Source of the DNA: Solenopsis invicta
Taxonomy: Eukaryota > Arthropoda > Insecta > Hymenoptera > Formicidae
Reading direction: 5' to 3'
Length of the DNA: 64,000 bases
Assembly (NCBI RefSeq): GCF_016802725.1
Contig: NC_052669.1
Location: 5,447,501-5,511,500, forward strand
Position numbers and translations under genes: made by a program. Numbering within the stretch: the first letter of the stretch is position 1; the number at the start of each line of letters is the position of its first letter. Of this stretch, positions 50,779 through 62,589 are shown in pieces. The notes under the pieces are model-generated. The model made no database searches. It saw nothing but the letters and a program-made list of their open reading frames with translations, and had not been told where the DNA came from.

Positions 50779-53751
50779 CTTGAATAAACCCAGGCGAAGC
50801 AAACGAGCGTGAACAAATACGAACGAATAATTACCATGGTCATTCAAATAAGTTCATTTCATAATTGAATCGGTGAATGAAGAGAAGGAAATCACATTTT
50901 GCAAATTTTTCAATATTAATAGAAACTGTTCAATTTTAGTTACAATGAAAAAATTAACAAAATTACTTTGGTAATTTAAAAACGACATTCAATACTTATG
51001 ACACATTCCTGATTCCTAAAATGCTTCTGTATTAAATGAAAAATTTAAATTACTTTATATTTGTCCCCTTTTTGCATTCAACGTTGTAAAAAGTCAAAAT
51101 ATAAATTGGATAGTACACTACTACAGATACTTTATTTTATTTTCAAAAATATAATGGATTACTGTGGATAAAAAAAAGGGTCATACTCAATCTTGTGCTG
51201 AACGAATTTTCAAAGCACAAAAAATTTGAAATTTATAAAAAAAAATAAATTAAAAATATATTATCAGAGACGAACAAAATATAGAAAATGTTCAATAAAT
51301 ACAAGTTTAATGTCAATTTATAAATTAAAATTAACTAAAGTATGTACACACAAATTTCATACAAGGTTCCCTCAGAATTTTCCGGATTTTCAGGAATTTG
51401 TTCAAAATTCCAGAAAGAATTTTTTAATACAACTTTGAAATAATTTTATTTCACTAATGTTTTTATTTATTTTATTAACATTCTTTAATTATACAATAGA
51501 AAAGTCACTTAAATTTGAAAAATTACATTTAAAAAGATGCTAAAAAGAAATAATATAAAATAAATCTTTCTGCAGGTATTGTTTATATGCAATGTCTACT
51601 TTAGTCCCTTAGAAATCCAGATGCCATATTTGCACTGAAAGCGTATGTACTTGTTTCAAATTCAATAAACAAAAATAATTTAAAAAGAAATGCGCTCTTT
51701 CTGCCGAATTGGCCGATTCAATTATTTATTTGTCACGCATGTTCGCTCTGTGCCACATACGCCACGTTAAAAAATGAAGAACGTTTTAAATTGTCCTAAA
51801 AGCTAATTGATGTAATGCCGAGCGATTAGCTCGAAATATGACTCGTGCGGAGGCCGACCGTTCGAAGAAGGGTCGCTTCCTCGTTTCACGCACCGGCTGG
51901 TAATATCTGCTCGGCTAGAAAGAATTCATTAGGACCCGCGAAATTACCCTCGATCTGTTGCCGTCTTTCGCAGACACAGACCACGACCGCGACATAATAT
52001 TCGCCGGGCGAAATGCCGCCGGCGGCATTACAAGTCTACAACGACGTAGAACACTTTCTTTTATAGCAACATAATTCATAAAAATACTCGTTTGGTCGGT
52101 ATGGCGACTACCCTCGAAGAGTGCTGCCATTTTCGCAGCTCTTACAATGACGACGACGACGACAAAGGGTTAAAAAGCGCGTGGTTATCACAAAAGTAGG
52201 GATTTGGAACGCAGCTGGTCTCACTTTTTTCCGCATCGTGATCATTCAAAATGACCGTATTTTCTTGCGCGTGACTAAAAGAGCAAGATAAAACTGAAAT
52301 ACCAGCGGTTATAAAAATTTTTTTTCTTTTTAAAATTTTAACACGACATTAACATAAGTAAAAGTTAATATTTATTCGATTAAAACATTTTTCTTTCATA
52401 CATAAAATTATTCAAAAATAAATAATTTTCTTGGACTACATCACGAAAGTGAGTTACGTAGCCATTACTAATGGTGCATAAAATGTTCAATTTAAAGATT
52501 GAATAATGTAATGTGCTAAATAACATAAAATAAATGAAAAATTTTATTTGCTGATCGCTAATTTAAAAAAAAAACGGAACAAAGCTTATGTGTAAGTTTG
52601 AAATAAATTCTTTTTTTCAAGTCGATCCTTCATGACTGAAGATCGTGATCTTTATTTGAGATAATTTGGTAATTTGCTACATATTACCTTTCGCAAGAGG
52701 TAGTGATCAATTAAAAATCTGATACGTTCAAGCTGAATCTTTGGCAAAAGAGCAGATTTGTAACTCTTACGTCACGCTCATCACCAAAATGAAGAAAAAC
52801 TAAAAAAAGACAAATCCTAAAAAACCGGACGTTTAGTGGCTCTATGACCATCTCCGTCGTCACTTCTCCCATCATGCTGCTCATCCTCGACATATTCCTC
52901 AAGTTGGCGAGCGATCGAACTTTTTCCCTTCGTGAGATTACTTGACTCGCGTTAACAGGTTTTTCGAGTCTCGCGACACGAACATTTCCGAAACAATATT
53001 ACTTGTTAAGTGCTATACTAAACTCGCGCAACTTCTAATGGACGTCGTTGGGAGCGTTGCAAAGTTTTCTCGAAGGGAAAACGGCTCGGTAGAGGAGGGA
53101 GGGAGCGAACATAAGCGAGAGGTGTGTTCCCGCGGAAAAGGAAGACCGGAGTCCGAAAGATAAGGAAGAAAGTTTCGGCGTCGTTGCCGCATGCGATTCA
53201 CTGCCAAGCTTTAAAAGAGCGTCGCTCGTTATATTGGCGTAATCTTTGGGGTCTTTAAAGCTTCGTCGGAAAGCGCTTGCACTTTACGTGACGTGATTTG
53301 CCCATTCTCGACGTAAGAGCGTCATTTATTGACACTCCTCCACGTGGTTCCGTCCCTGGTCCCTCGCGGCCGACGAGTAATCTCGTGTAAACGGTGAAAA
53401 AGAGGCCCTGTCTCAAGTTTTGCAAATTGAATATTCTCAAGACACCATAATTTCATGTTTTCAACAGTGTTACGATCCTCGGAAGGAAAACCTCGCTAGG
53501 GAAACACTCAGTCATAACACTTACTCCGCTGTATACTTAAGTTCTAAGAATACAAATAGTGGAAACTGTCAACACAGTTTTTTTTTTGCATTCCGCAAAA
53601 GTTATAATTGTGATAATCTTTCTGCTTAAGATAAGATTAATCTGTGTTCTCTTTATAGCTTAACTTATCCTCGTAGATATTATTCCAGCGTGCCAAATTA
53701 ACATCGTTAATAAGACAAATGAAATTAAATTGTATTTACTGCAGCGAAAAA

Positions 53752-53755
<4 letters not shown>

Positions 53756-53785
<30 letters not shown>
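53756..53785. repeat. (TA)n microsatellite
   Basis: Fifteen TA units. Confidence 0.97.
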
Positions 53786-53788
<3 letters not shown>

Positions 53789-55006
53789 CGTCATTTATCT
53801 TCGACGATTTTATCATACTCCTTACCTATTCTCGGTTAGAGCCAAGAAGTACGTCCGGATTTTCTTCACCCGGCAACGCCGATAACGATACATCAATATG
53901 CATGCGATAGAAGCTCCGGCGGCCTCGAGCGATAGGAGGATTGAATTATTCGTGACGTGGCGAGAGAAAGGAAACTTTGTAATAATAACGTAAAACGAGA
54001 GAAATAAAAATTCCGCGCGCCGAATAGAACCTTCTCTCTCCCTCTCTCTCTCGCTTTTTCTTTCTTTTCCTCCCCCCGGCGCATCCCTCCGTCGATTTAT
54101 CGCGTGTTCGTTCACGCTGCACGAAAAACAGACACCGACGAATGACAAGCAAGTATGTCAAATTTAAAACACGAGTGAAACAATGTTAGATTTAAAGCAC
54201 GAACGAGACGAATGGCATAAGAATGAGATCCGTTTTCGGATTAGTCTGAGATCATCGTACGGCGAAGGAGGAGATAACTATTAAGCGGAGAACTCTCGCG
54301 CGAATTCTCTTCATTCTCCCTCCAGCTTTCTCCGTCGCGAACACTAATTAACCATTCTCCATTGCACGTGATATTAATTGGACAGCGGCGGCTTTTTTCT
54401 CGACTCGTCTCTGCCTGGACACGCGCCTTTAGCCCTCTTTTCTCCGATTTATCTCCATGATCATCTCCACGAACGGAAGTTCGGAACTGACGAGAAGAGA
54501 ATAATAGGTGGGTAAAACCACGACGCATCATTGATCGTGTATTAGAAGGCTCCCAGTGTTGAATATCGGTGGTGGCCGCATCGGTGGTATAGCTGCACTA
54601 GAGGGATCCGTTTCGCCGGTCGTTAATTGGAGCTTTGGCTCATCAAGCGTCGCCGTTGCTTACGCGATGAAATCGAGCCACGTCGTCGCGACGGTCGAAC
54701 TCTCAGTCGGCTTACCGTGGAACCAGCTTGCGTCTCCCTCTCGTTTTCCATCCACTCACCGCCTCTCGTCAGTACCCGTGCAATCCCATCCAACCCCAAC
54801 GCGTGACCGCTTCTACCTGCTAGTGTTATCCACGTGCTATTCCAAGCTTCAACATTATATGTACATATCCTATAGATTTTGTGCAAGCTTGGCTATCCGC
54901 GCGATAGCGAGTACACACTATAAACGCCTCCATTCGACAAAGATACAAATAGTATAACATTGATCGCGAAACGTTCTATTTTCTCCCTATGGTGCATCTT
55001 GTTTGT

Positions 55007-55138
55007 TTATCTATGGTATCTTTGACTAACATAATATATTGAAGCTTCGCATTTCGTTCGCAGACGACGTTTCTGTTTTGCGCAACAACTTCCCCGATGC
55101 TGCTGGAAATATAAACGCTGAGAAACTATCGAGCTCAC
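55007..55138 (-). other. in-frame continuation past the Ig2 exon donor, ending in TAA
   Basis: If the donor at 55138 is not used, the Beat reading frame stays open for 43 more codons to a TAA at 55007-55009. The extension ends with RLRTKCEASIYYVSQ, in which KCEASI resembles the Ig F-strand motif of Beat Ig2 (KCxAxI). Its Cys falls 49 residues after the B-strand Cys. The Beat-typical HF-x-x-G element expected just before this Cys is absent and the spacing is short for an Ig domain. It could be a retained-intron isoform encoding a shortened, untethered protein, or chance. The strong donor argues that splicing is the main outcome. Confidence 0.3.
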
Positions 55139-55272
55139 CTGTTGACCATTAACGAACCATCTGAGCTTTGCGGCAGGATGGGACTTGCCACTGGTGCAAT
55201 TCAGCGCGAGCACGTCCCCGCTCGCGTACACCTTTTCCTCTCCGGTTATTATTGGCCTTTCTTGAGGTAGTG
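55139..55272 (-). CDS. Beat-family Ig protein, exon encoding first half of Ig domain 2
   Basis: This internal exon is 134 bases long, entered at phase 1 and left at phase 0. The acceptor is ttgtttcgcag (its ag is plus-strand ct at 55273-55274) and the donor is gtgagc (plus gagctcac, 55131-55138). The first two bases complete an Ala codon begun by the G that ends exon 60604-60739. The peptide opens LPQERPIITGEE, the inter-domain linker and A strand typical of Beat proteins (LPxxxPxIxG). It then has YASGDVLALNC, with the B-strand Cys at residue 26, and KLRWFVNG, with the C-strand Trp at residue 39. Asn25-Cys-Thr27 is an N-glycosylation sequon. The second half of this Ig fold, including its F-strand Cys, should be in a following exon at lower coordinates, which I could not identify. 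The linker position and splice phases support the same gene as the exon at 60.6 kb. Confidence 0.88.
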
Positions 55273-55539
55273 CTGCGAAACAATTTACGAAAATTGTTAG
55301 ACGCGGTACGTTATACGACGTGATGTTGTTCATTTTAGCTCTACTTAAAGCTGCTGTATTATTTCTAAGAAGGCAGAAAAAAGTACATGTTATACATTCC
55401 ATTATAAACATGGCATTAAAAAAAAGAAACAAACACGCATGCACATTTGTTTCTGTAATTTCAGCAAGTTGAAATACACATATAAAATAATATCCGGAAG
55501 ATTTATGTTATTCAAAAGAAACTGCCTTCTTAAACGAAA

Positions 55540-55615
55540 AACACACACACACACACACGCACGCACGCACGTACGCACGTACGCACGCACGCACGCACAG
55601 AGAGAGAGAGAGAGA
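55540..55615. repeat. compound (AC)n(GCAC)n(AG)n microsatellite
   Basis: An AC tract (55540-55558) passes into ACGC/ACGT units (to about 55598) and then an AG tract (to 55615). It lies in the Beat intron about 270 bases from the acceptor of the Ig2 exon. Confidence 0.97.
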
Positions 55616-57931
55616 AAGAACGCAAGAAGAGCCAATTCTCAGAACATGGTTGCTTATCTCCTTATTCACCCGGAACATCTAATACTAAAACCCTACATTG
55701 TTTCGGCGACATAAAAACTGCTTCGCTCTTTGGGAACTTTGCACGGTAAGGCATATAAAGTCGGGTGCACCATTAGCTAGAAGTTTTACTGCCACTAAAC
55801 GCGTTTATTAACCGAGCTTTAGATCTTGTGCATTTTAAATTTTAGCGTATACGTGCCGCTCACATTAATGTTCTTCATAATGAAGCGGCCGTACAATACG
55901 CCGTCGCGTAGACACGATTAATAGTCGAAGCCGGGAAAGTGAGCTCCATAAGAATGCATCAGGGATTAGGTGCGCTCGCTTGGGAAACACTCGCGAAATT
56001 TACGACGACAGCCGAGGCCGAACGCGCGTTTGTTTGACGCGTATATTTTTTGCTAGACTGAAAATTCGCTTGAACGGAAAATAGATATGCTTCCGGCTAG
56101 CCTTATTTCTAAAACTGATGTTGAAGCACGATTCAAATTTTTAGCTTTGTTTTAAATAAAAATGATTTTATAGTTTTTACGTGGCTACGTTTTTACTAAC
56201 AAATTTAGTAACCAAATTAAAAGAGTTTTTAATGTGCAGTATGCGTTTTTGAATTCTCCGTTTTTTGCTAGGTTATACGTGAAAAATGTGTTCGAAAAAT
56301 GTGTAAAATAACAAGATTTCTGCTGCATTCCGATAGCACAAATTATTCTCGTAAAATTTCTCTCTATGTTAGAAACAATTTCATTAAAGATCAATCTCCC
56401 TAAACAAATTTAATTAAAATAAATCAATTAATATATTCATTAATAGAATATATTAATTATACTTGTGAACAAATTATGTAGTTAATTTTAGTAATATAAT
56501 ACACATTAAATTTAATATTATTTTCAATGATTTATTTTTTTTATGTCGTTATATGTACAACGAACATAAACGCAATTTCTTGCGAGTACCTAAATTTGAT
56601 TTTGGTCGTCGTTTTCTGCATTATATCTAAATTGACTCCATATGCATTGTAAGTTAATCTAAGAGGATCGGGTGATTTTTATCAAAATCACTCTCGAAGA
56701 TACCATCCCGATAAAAGTGCATCTTCCAGATAAGCTTCTAAAGCCACCGCGACACTCCGTTCGGAATATTCAACGAAGCCATTCCGAGTCTTACCTAGTA
56801 TAACCATCTTCCCGATTTACCCGACTGACATTTCCGCCAAAGCTGCGTATTGTTTCTAACTGACAATCGCATCTTTCATTTGTTACTATTTTCACTCAAC
56901 TACATAAATTGAATTGAGGTATTTATATCAGTGCAAAGATATGAACATTTTGTATATTTGATCGATCTGTTCAAATAAAATATTGAAGAAACATTTTTGA
57001 AATAAGTATATAAAAGTTCTTTCAAATTTTTCAAAAATTCAAATGTACAATGAAAAAAAAACCAACAAATGACGTAGCCATGAAAACGTACGTAATAAAA
57101 ATTTTGGACAGAAAAAAAGCAGAGATGGAATAATTGTTTAATGTTAATGAGACAGATAATGGACACAGATATTGATCGAACGAACAGCAAATTCCTGTGC
57201 AGTTAACTCTCAGCATGTTTTAACGTTTGGCAATAAAGTTCGTCTTGCCGGCGGCGTGGCGACGAAATAAATTCGAATAATTCACGCTCGCTTACTCCCG
57301 TTGAAACGCATTTGCTCGACGCCAGGAACGCGATCGAACTCGCACGTTAGCGCGAAGAGACGAGTTGAAAAAAATAGAAAAAAGAGCTCGACCGCTAGAA
57401 GAAAATAAAGCATAATCAGCCACGAAAATGCAATCAGACATTTATTTTTATGCAAACAGGAAAAGAAATAGCTATGTTCAATAGCAAAAAAAAAAAAACC
57501 AAAATCATCTCCACTACGAATTCCAGCTCTAACTTCATCTGATATTTATTTATGTTCCATAGAAAATCGGGTATTTTATTTCTGTCTCTTGTCCGATACT
57601 GAATTTTTCGTGACGGTTCACGGCCCGAGATTCGCTGCAATCGCGAGTGAAAGGCCGCAAGGCGAACGACGCGGGTTATCGATCTTTCCGCGGGCCGAGC
57701 GTGAGGGAGAAAATTCCGTCGCAAAGATGCAGTGGGAGACGAAAAGCCGACAGGCCGGCGAAACTTGGCACGACGACAGCCTCCTCGAGGCTTCTACAAC
57801 GATCTTAAAATTCCCCCCATCTATCCTACCACCCTTCTTTCGTTCCCCAACGACCACCGTCCCGCTCGTGCTAGCGCGTGAGCACTTTTGCTCTCTTTCT
57901 CTTTTTCCGTCTTCTTTGGCATAGCCCACGG

Positions 57932-57991
57932 GCGGCCTCGGCGGCGGCGGCGGCGGCGACGGCGACGGCGGCGGCGGAGGCGGCGCGGCGC
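57932..57991. repeat. (GGC)n microsatellite
   Basis: GGC units with GAC and GAG interruptions, about 60 bases, in a CpG-rich block of the Beat intron. It produces an artefactual poly-Arg frame on the plus strand. Confidence 0.95.
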
Positions 57992-59854
57992 CCAGTTACG
58001 GCTTAAGACTTACGACGCCGTAATATTTATCGCGTTTCGACGGCTTTATGCACACTTAAACTTTAACGCTCGCGCTTTCGCGCGCTGTCCAGACGAATTC
58101 CGTGCTCCTCGCGGAAACGCGAGCGAAAACGCGCTCTGTTGCCTTCTTTTCTCTTGCTCAAGTCGACCGACGCGAGTCGGGGACTAGAAGGAGAGAAATA
58201 ACAGCGTGCGTGGTCTTTCGGAATTATGCAAGATGTTACGTTTCACATCTACTTGGTAATGTCGGAGAAGGCGCGATAACGATCCCCACGCGATTTAAAT
58301 TCCCCTCGCATTAACAAACCAATCATTACCTCGCGTCATTCGTTTAATGCTTCGTGCGATATATCTCGCGATTAAACATCGTGAATGCGTATATTCCTGT
58401 AACGCTATCGTATGAGAAATTTTTACGAGCACACCGCTTAAACTGTTATGTATATCGCATAAAAGTTAATTATTTTTTCAATCAAAATTGTTTTCAAGAC
58501 TCTTATTGAACGGTTTATATTTCGGAACCGAGTCCAAACAAAATATAAAATTATTAAATACATTTCAACTGGCGAATTACACGTCCGTTTTTAAATATAT
58601 CTCCTTTATTGAATTGTTAATGACATACGCGAAATTATTTTTGTTTCGTACAATGTAACGTAACTTCCGCACGAGCGGATAGCCGTTTGAGGAATTAACT
58701 GAAGAATAAATGCGCTTAATTTATGCATTGTCGTTAATATCTCGACAATATTTTCTTTCGGCAATAATTTCCAAATCCGTTCACCGCAGCCCACACCCCG
58801 CCGTTCGCGAATTATATTCATTTACGAACGGCAGACTGTGTGTTGTGGCGAAATAATTATAAGACGATTACGTCTGCCAATAGCGGGACGAGTCCCTCGT
58901 AATCATGTCTACCCTTCCCTTGTCGAGCCGCCTGCGCTGAGGTGAGTTAATATCCAAGCTCGGAGCCACTATGTACCATGGTATCGCCCACTTTGACCGT
59001 ATGATAATCCTATTGCAACAGATACCGCATCTATCGTGTGCTTGAGATAATTAGATACGCTTCCTTTGATCCACGTAAGAACGGCATACGCAACTACGCG
59101 CACGGATTGCGTATCCATCGCGAATTGATCGGTCAATGTCCGAAATCGCGCAAGAGAGTCACGTGTCGCGTTCGTCGATCGAAGATGTAATCTTAGAGAG
59201 GTAAAATAAGCATAACTATTCCGGAACATCGCATGCACGATTTCCTCCATTTACTATTTCATACTCTTGCTTTTGTCACCGGATAAATCTGTCGTATTTG
59301 CAGTATTATATCGGCGCTGTATCGTACAGTGTATAGCTGATACAAGCACGCAGAAATCGCAGGATGCACAGAGATCAAATAACAAAAGAATAACAGGCAA
59401 ACAAAAAAGAGGGCAAATGACGTTTTCATGTGCAGATTATTGATGAATTTGTAACTCCGCACGGACGCGTATGTACGTACGTTCGATGGCGCAATCAAAT
59501 AAAGAGCTGAACGATTAATCAATCAAACTGTTATTCGTTTACCCGCTTGAACTGGTCAGTGGAGCAAACGATTATCTGTTTGTCCATCTAATCAATGAAG
59601 CGATTATATGACTATTTTTTATCCGTTACCTCGTAATGGATAAAAAAAAGGTCTGAAATACACAAATAATGGAAAAAATAAAAGAAAGGAATTAACTAAA
59701 TAAAAAATTTAATTTGAACATTCTTCGTTATTATTTCGTTCATTAAAATGGTGATTTTTTTAAAATAACTTAATAATAACATTATGTTTTCGATAAATGT
59801 TGAATTTGCATTTCCAGCAATAAAGATTACATTTTATGTCAATTTAAAAACGAC

Positions 59855-59965
59855 CCCAGACAGCATTATAGCGTAAAGACGACTAAATGATGTCTTAAAT
59901 TAAAATGTCTTTAAGATATATTTAAGATGTCTTAAAATGTTTTTTAGACATTTGTTTTGTCTGGG
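59855..59965. mobile_element. small element with CCCAGACA termini
   Basis: It is 111 bases long, with terminal inverted repeats CCCAGACA (59855-59862) and TGTCTGGG (59958-59965). The interior repeats the motif atgtctt(a)aa in both orientations, so it can fold almost completely. It lies in the Beat intron. It is probably a very short MITE. Confidence 0.55.
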
Positions 59966-60116
59966 ATGTAACATTTCTAACAAGCTGCAGTTTTTTAAAT
60001 TTATTCTTAATGTCAATCAAAATTTAATATATGTATAATTTTAAGTTTTTATTAATATACGTCTTCTTAATTGACGTTTTCCTCTATGATATTATCGATG
60101 GCCATTTATACATATT

Positions 60117-60385
60117 TTACAATTCATTTAGTCCTATTACAAGGAGCAACGATAAGACGAACGTGAACATTTGGTAATTACCACATTCTCCGACTACTAG
60201 ATTGTCTTGCGAGTAATACCGAATCTCAGTAGCACTTGCAAACTTACACGACGCTGTAATCTGATATAGCAAGCACTTTGGTGGTGAGTTGCCGTTAATT
60301 TCGCGAACTAATCGGTCCATCGTAGCCGGATATACGTGTAAACGCGGTAGCGAATTCACAGTTAGAATGGCGGGCTCGTCCCACC
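60117..60385 (-). other. intronic open frame with hydrophobic C-terminal tail
   Basis: Reading minus, a frame of about 89 codons is open from just after a TGA near 60386 to a TAA at 60117. It ends in CGN followed by a stretch of hydrophobic residues (MFTFVLSLLLVIGL), which resembles a GPI-anchor signal or a tail anchor. It lies about 220 bases beyond the Ig1 exon donor. No convincing acceptor joins it to that exon in the correct phase: the nearest good acceptor (tttacag) runs into a TGA in phase. An overlapping frame is also open. It is recorded as a possible alternative terminal exon but is more likely chance. Confidence 0.15.
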
Positions 60386-60603
60386 ACCGTCAAGGATGAT
60401 GGAACATTACGAAAGACAGCTGCAAGTATCGACTCCTCGTTTCCACTGTAAAGGTACGACAGTTCTCTCTCTTTCCTCTCGCTTTTGGCACGCTGCTGCC
60501 GAACTCGACCACGTCGTAGTCTTTAGTCGAGTTACCAAAGGGTAGACGAGGACGCGGTCGCGTTCAAAGCATTATTAATTAAACGCGACACCAGCCCACT
60601 CAC

Positions 60604-60739
60604 CTATGACCTCCATTCTTGCTTCGGCACTGACTGTATTAAAGCTCGGCCCCTCTCCGTTAACTTCGCACTTGTACACGCCGCTAGCGTGGAGGTTTGC
60701 GTCCTGCAGTGTCACTGTGTGATCATCCGAGCGGGATCT
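60604..60739 (-). CDS. Beat-family Ig protein, exon encoding second half of Ig domain 1
   Basis: This internal exon has 45 full codons plus one base. The preceding intron ends in a pyrimidine-rich tract and ttacag; the exon is followed by the donor gtgagt (plus strand actcac, 60598-60603). It starts at phase 0 and ends at phase 1. The peptide contains HASGVYKCEV at residues 18-27, the classic Ig F-strand pattern with Tyr22 and Cys24. It continues with EGPSFNTVSAEARMEV, which resembles the 'CEVS-EAPSF-TVS' signature of insect Beaten path proteins. Beat proteins are extracellular neuronal two-Ig proteins acting in axon guidance and synaptic matching with Sidestep-type receptors. The next exon (55139-55272) continues in the right phase. 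The Beat paralogue (I to VII) is not assigned. The partner half of Ig1, with its B-strand Cys and C-strand Trp, is not seen up to 64000 and probably lies outside the window. The family call is strong; the exact gene is not. Confidence 0.88.
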
Positions 60740-62522
60740 CTGTAACAGAAAGTTCATCTTATAAGGAATCGCACGTGTAGAATAATAAGTTAAAAACGGA
60801 TTTTATTCAAATGAAAATTACCAACTACTTAACACTACGTAACAGTTAATTAACTCCTTTTAATATGACTTGTCATTTTTTTTTCTCTCGCACATCTGAC
60901 AGTGCACAGGAACCTATTTTTATAAGCGTTAGATAAATTTTTAATCGTAAACGTTTAATCAAAAACGGAAACATAAATTAAAAAATTTTTATGTATAAAT
61001 AGCATTCATAATACGAATGAATGCATAATATAAATAAAGATAAATTATGCATTAAAAATAAATTAAGCGAAAAAAAGATGAGTGTGTGTATGTTACATAT
61101 ATTACATATAATACGTAAATTACATTTAAATAACCAGAAATATTTATTAGCGCATCTCAAAAATATTTATTAGTGCTATTATTTAGAAACTGAATTTTTA
61201 GTTGTCAATTTTTAAAGAGACGGAAATATAAAATTTTGAAAGCTTGATAAATGAAGATAAATTGCATTAAAATAGTGAAAGAAAGAAACGTTTTAAACGG
61301 GCGGAATGGCGAGAGATGCATATTGCATTTGACGATGCACGCAATTTATTATTAAGGCCAAACCTTTTTTGAGGACTATTACTGGAATAGAATTATAAAA
61401 GTTTGAAAGTTCCGTAAATGAAGATAGATTATTTGAAACTCGAAGAGAAGATATATTTAAGATGTGTCTATCGAGGACGAGAAGTGGCGAAAAATGGACT
61501 TGACGGACTCCACGATTCTTCCGAGCTATTTGACAGCGTTTAGTCAAGGTATAATAATTCTTGTCATTACGGTAAGGCGGAGCGACGGGACATCGACTTT
61601 ACGAGTCATTTCGTTTTTAGGGCAGTGAATCGTGCCGGAGCAGTTACGTCGTTACAAATGGCGGTCGCAGATCGCGCATGATTACGGGGTTGTTTTCTTT
61701 TTGTCGCGGGGACCTGCGATCTGCGACTTTAAAAGATTCCTACGCTCATTTGCTTTTTATTGTATTAAAACGATCGTCTGTTATAGCTGAAGCTTATGCG
61801 TCAGTGAAGAAGAAATCAACTGACAAATTAATTGGGTCGGGACTTTCGCGATTTGTATATCTGATTGTGAAAAGTGCAAATCTCCCTGGAAAGTTTTTGA
61901 CATAATTAAAAGCGTTAACAATTAATATTAACATTTTGCATAAAATTCTTTCCGCAACGTATTAACAAGGCGCAATCATACTAAATGCTGAAAAGACTGC
62001 ATTATGTAAAACTCTTACGCGAGTAAAAATGACACAGCCCAAATGGAGTTCTTTTTTCTCGTCGTCGACTTTCAAATGCGGAATTCTTTAAATAAAGAAA
62101 AAAGAAAGATAAAAAGTAGAAAAACGAGGCTTGCGAAATAAAGTGGAACTAGTGAATTCGATATTGGAACAATATCGATGTGTAAATATTAAAAACGTTT
62201 TTCTTTTTCTTTTAAATGAATTGCAAATATTCTTTTCCCCTTAGAGTTTTAGATCGATACAATCAATCTATTACGTAATTATGATACGATTATTTCAATT
62301 GCTGCCGAAGAAATTGAGATGTTTCAAATCTAAAAAAAGAAGCAATTTTGTCTATCTATCTAAAAGGCAAATATGGAAATTCAATTTTATATGGAACGAT
62401 CCGGCTGGCACTTGGATCGTATATAAAGAAATATATATGCGCACTTAAACGAGCGAGCAAATATACGTGCTTATTCCATTTATAACGGCATATATGTATG
62501 TGTATGTGTATATGTGTGTTTT

Positions 62523-62533
<11 letters not shown>

Positions 62534-62587
<54 letters not shown>
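62534..62587. repeat. (TA)n microsatellite
   Basis: About 27 TA units preceded by TATATG variants from 62492. Open frames across it are poly-Tyr/Ile artefacts. Confidence 0.98.

Positions 62588-62589
<2 letters not shown>

Larger units (their letters stand above)
50259..55006. other. non-coding stretch, likely intron or 3' flank of the Beat gene
   Basis: The exon completing Ig domain 2 would be expected on the minus strand here or further left. I searched by eye for the HFxxG...KCxAxI pattern and did not find it. 50860-51800 is AT-rich. 51830-52290, 52820-53420 and 53830-54960 are CpG-rich. Microsatellites lie at 50637, 50737 and 53756, and 54032-54053 is CT-rich. Confidence 0.5.
55273..60603 (-). 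other. intron of the Beat-family gene
   Basis: This 5331-base intron lies between the two Beat exons, with gtgagt at its 5' end (60598-60603) and gcag at its 3' end (55273-55276), both read on the minus strand. It holds a compound microsatellite close to the 3' splice site (55540-55615), AT-rich DNA at 56050-57240, a CpG-rich block at 57240-58420 with a GGC tract (57932-57991), a second CpG-rich block at 58660-59540, a small terminal-inverted-repeat element (59855-59965) and an open frame with a hydrophobic tail at 60117-60385. I recognise no other gene inside it. The open frames at 57434-57929 overlap on both strands and look like products of base composition. Confidence 0.8.

Noticed and set aside
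50412..50843. 143-codon minus-strand frame.
   Set aside because: Much of it is translation of the CA and ATAC/ATGT repeats; the rest has no recognisable domain.
57434..57929. Paired frames of about 100 codons on both strands in the Beat intron.
   Set aside because: They are mutual shadows in CpG-rich DNA and match no family.
57888..58187. 99-codon plus-strand frame with a poly-Arg run.
   Set aside because: Produced by the GGC microsatellite at 57932-57991.
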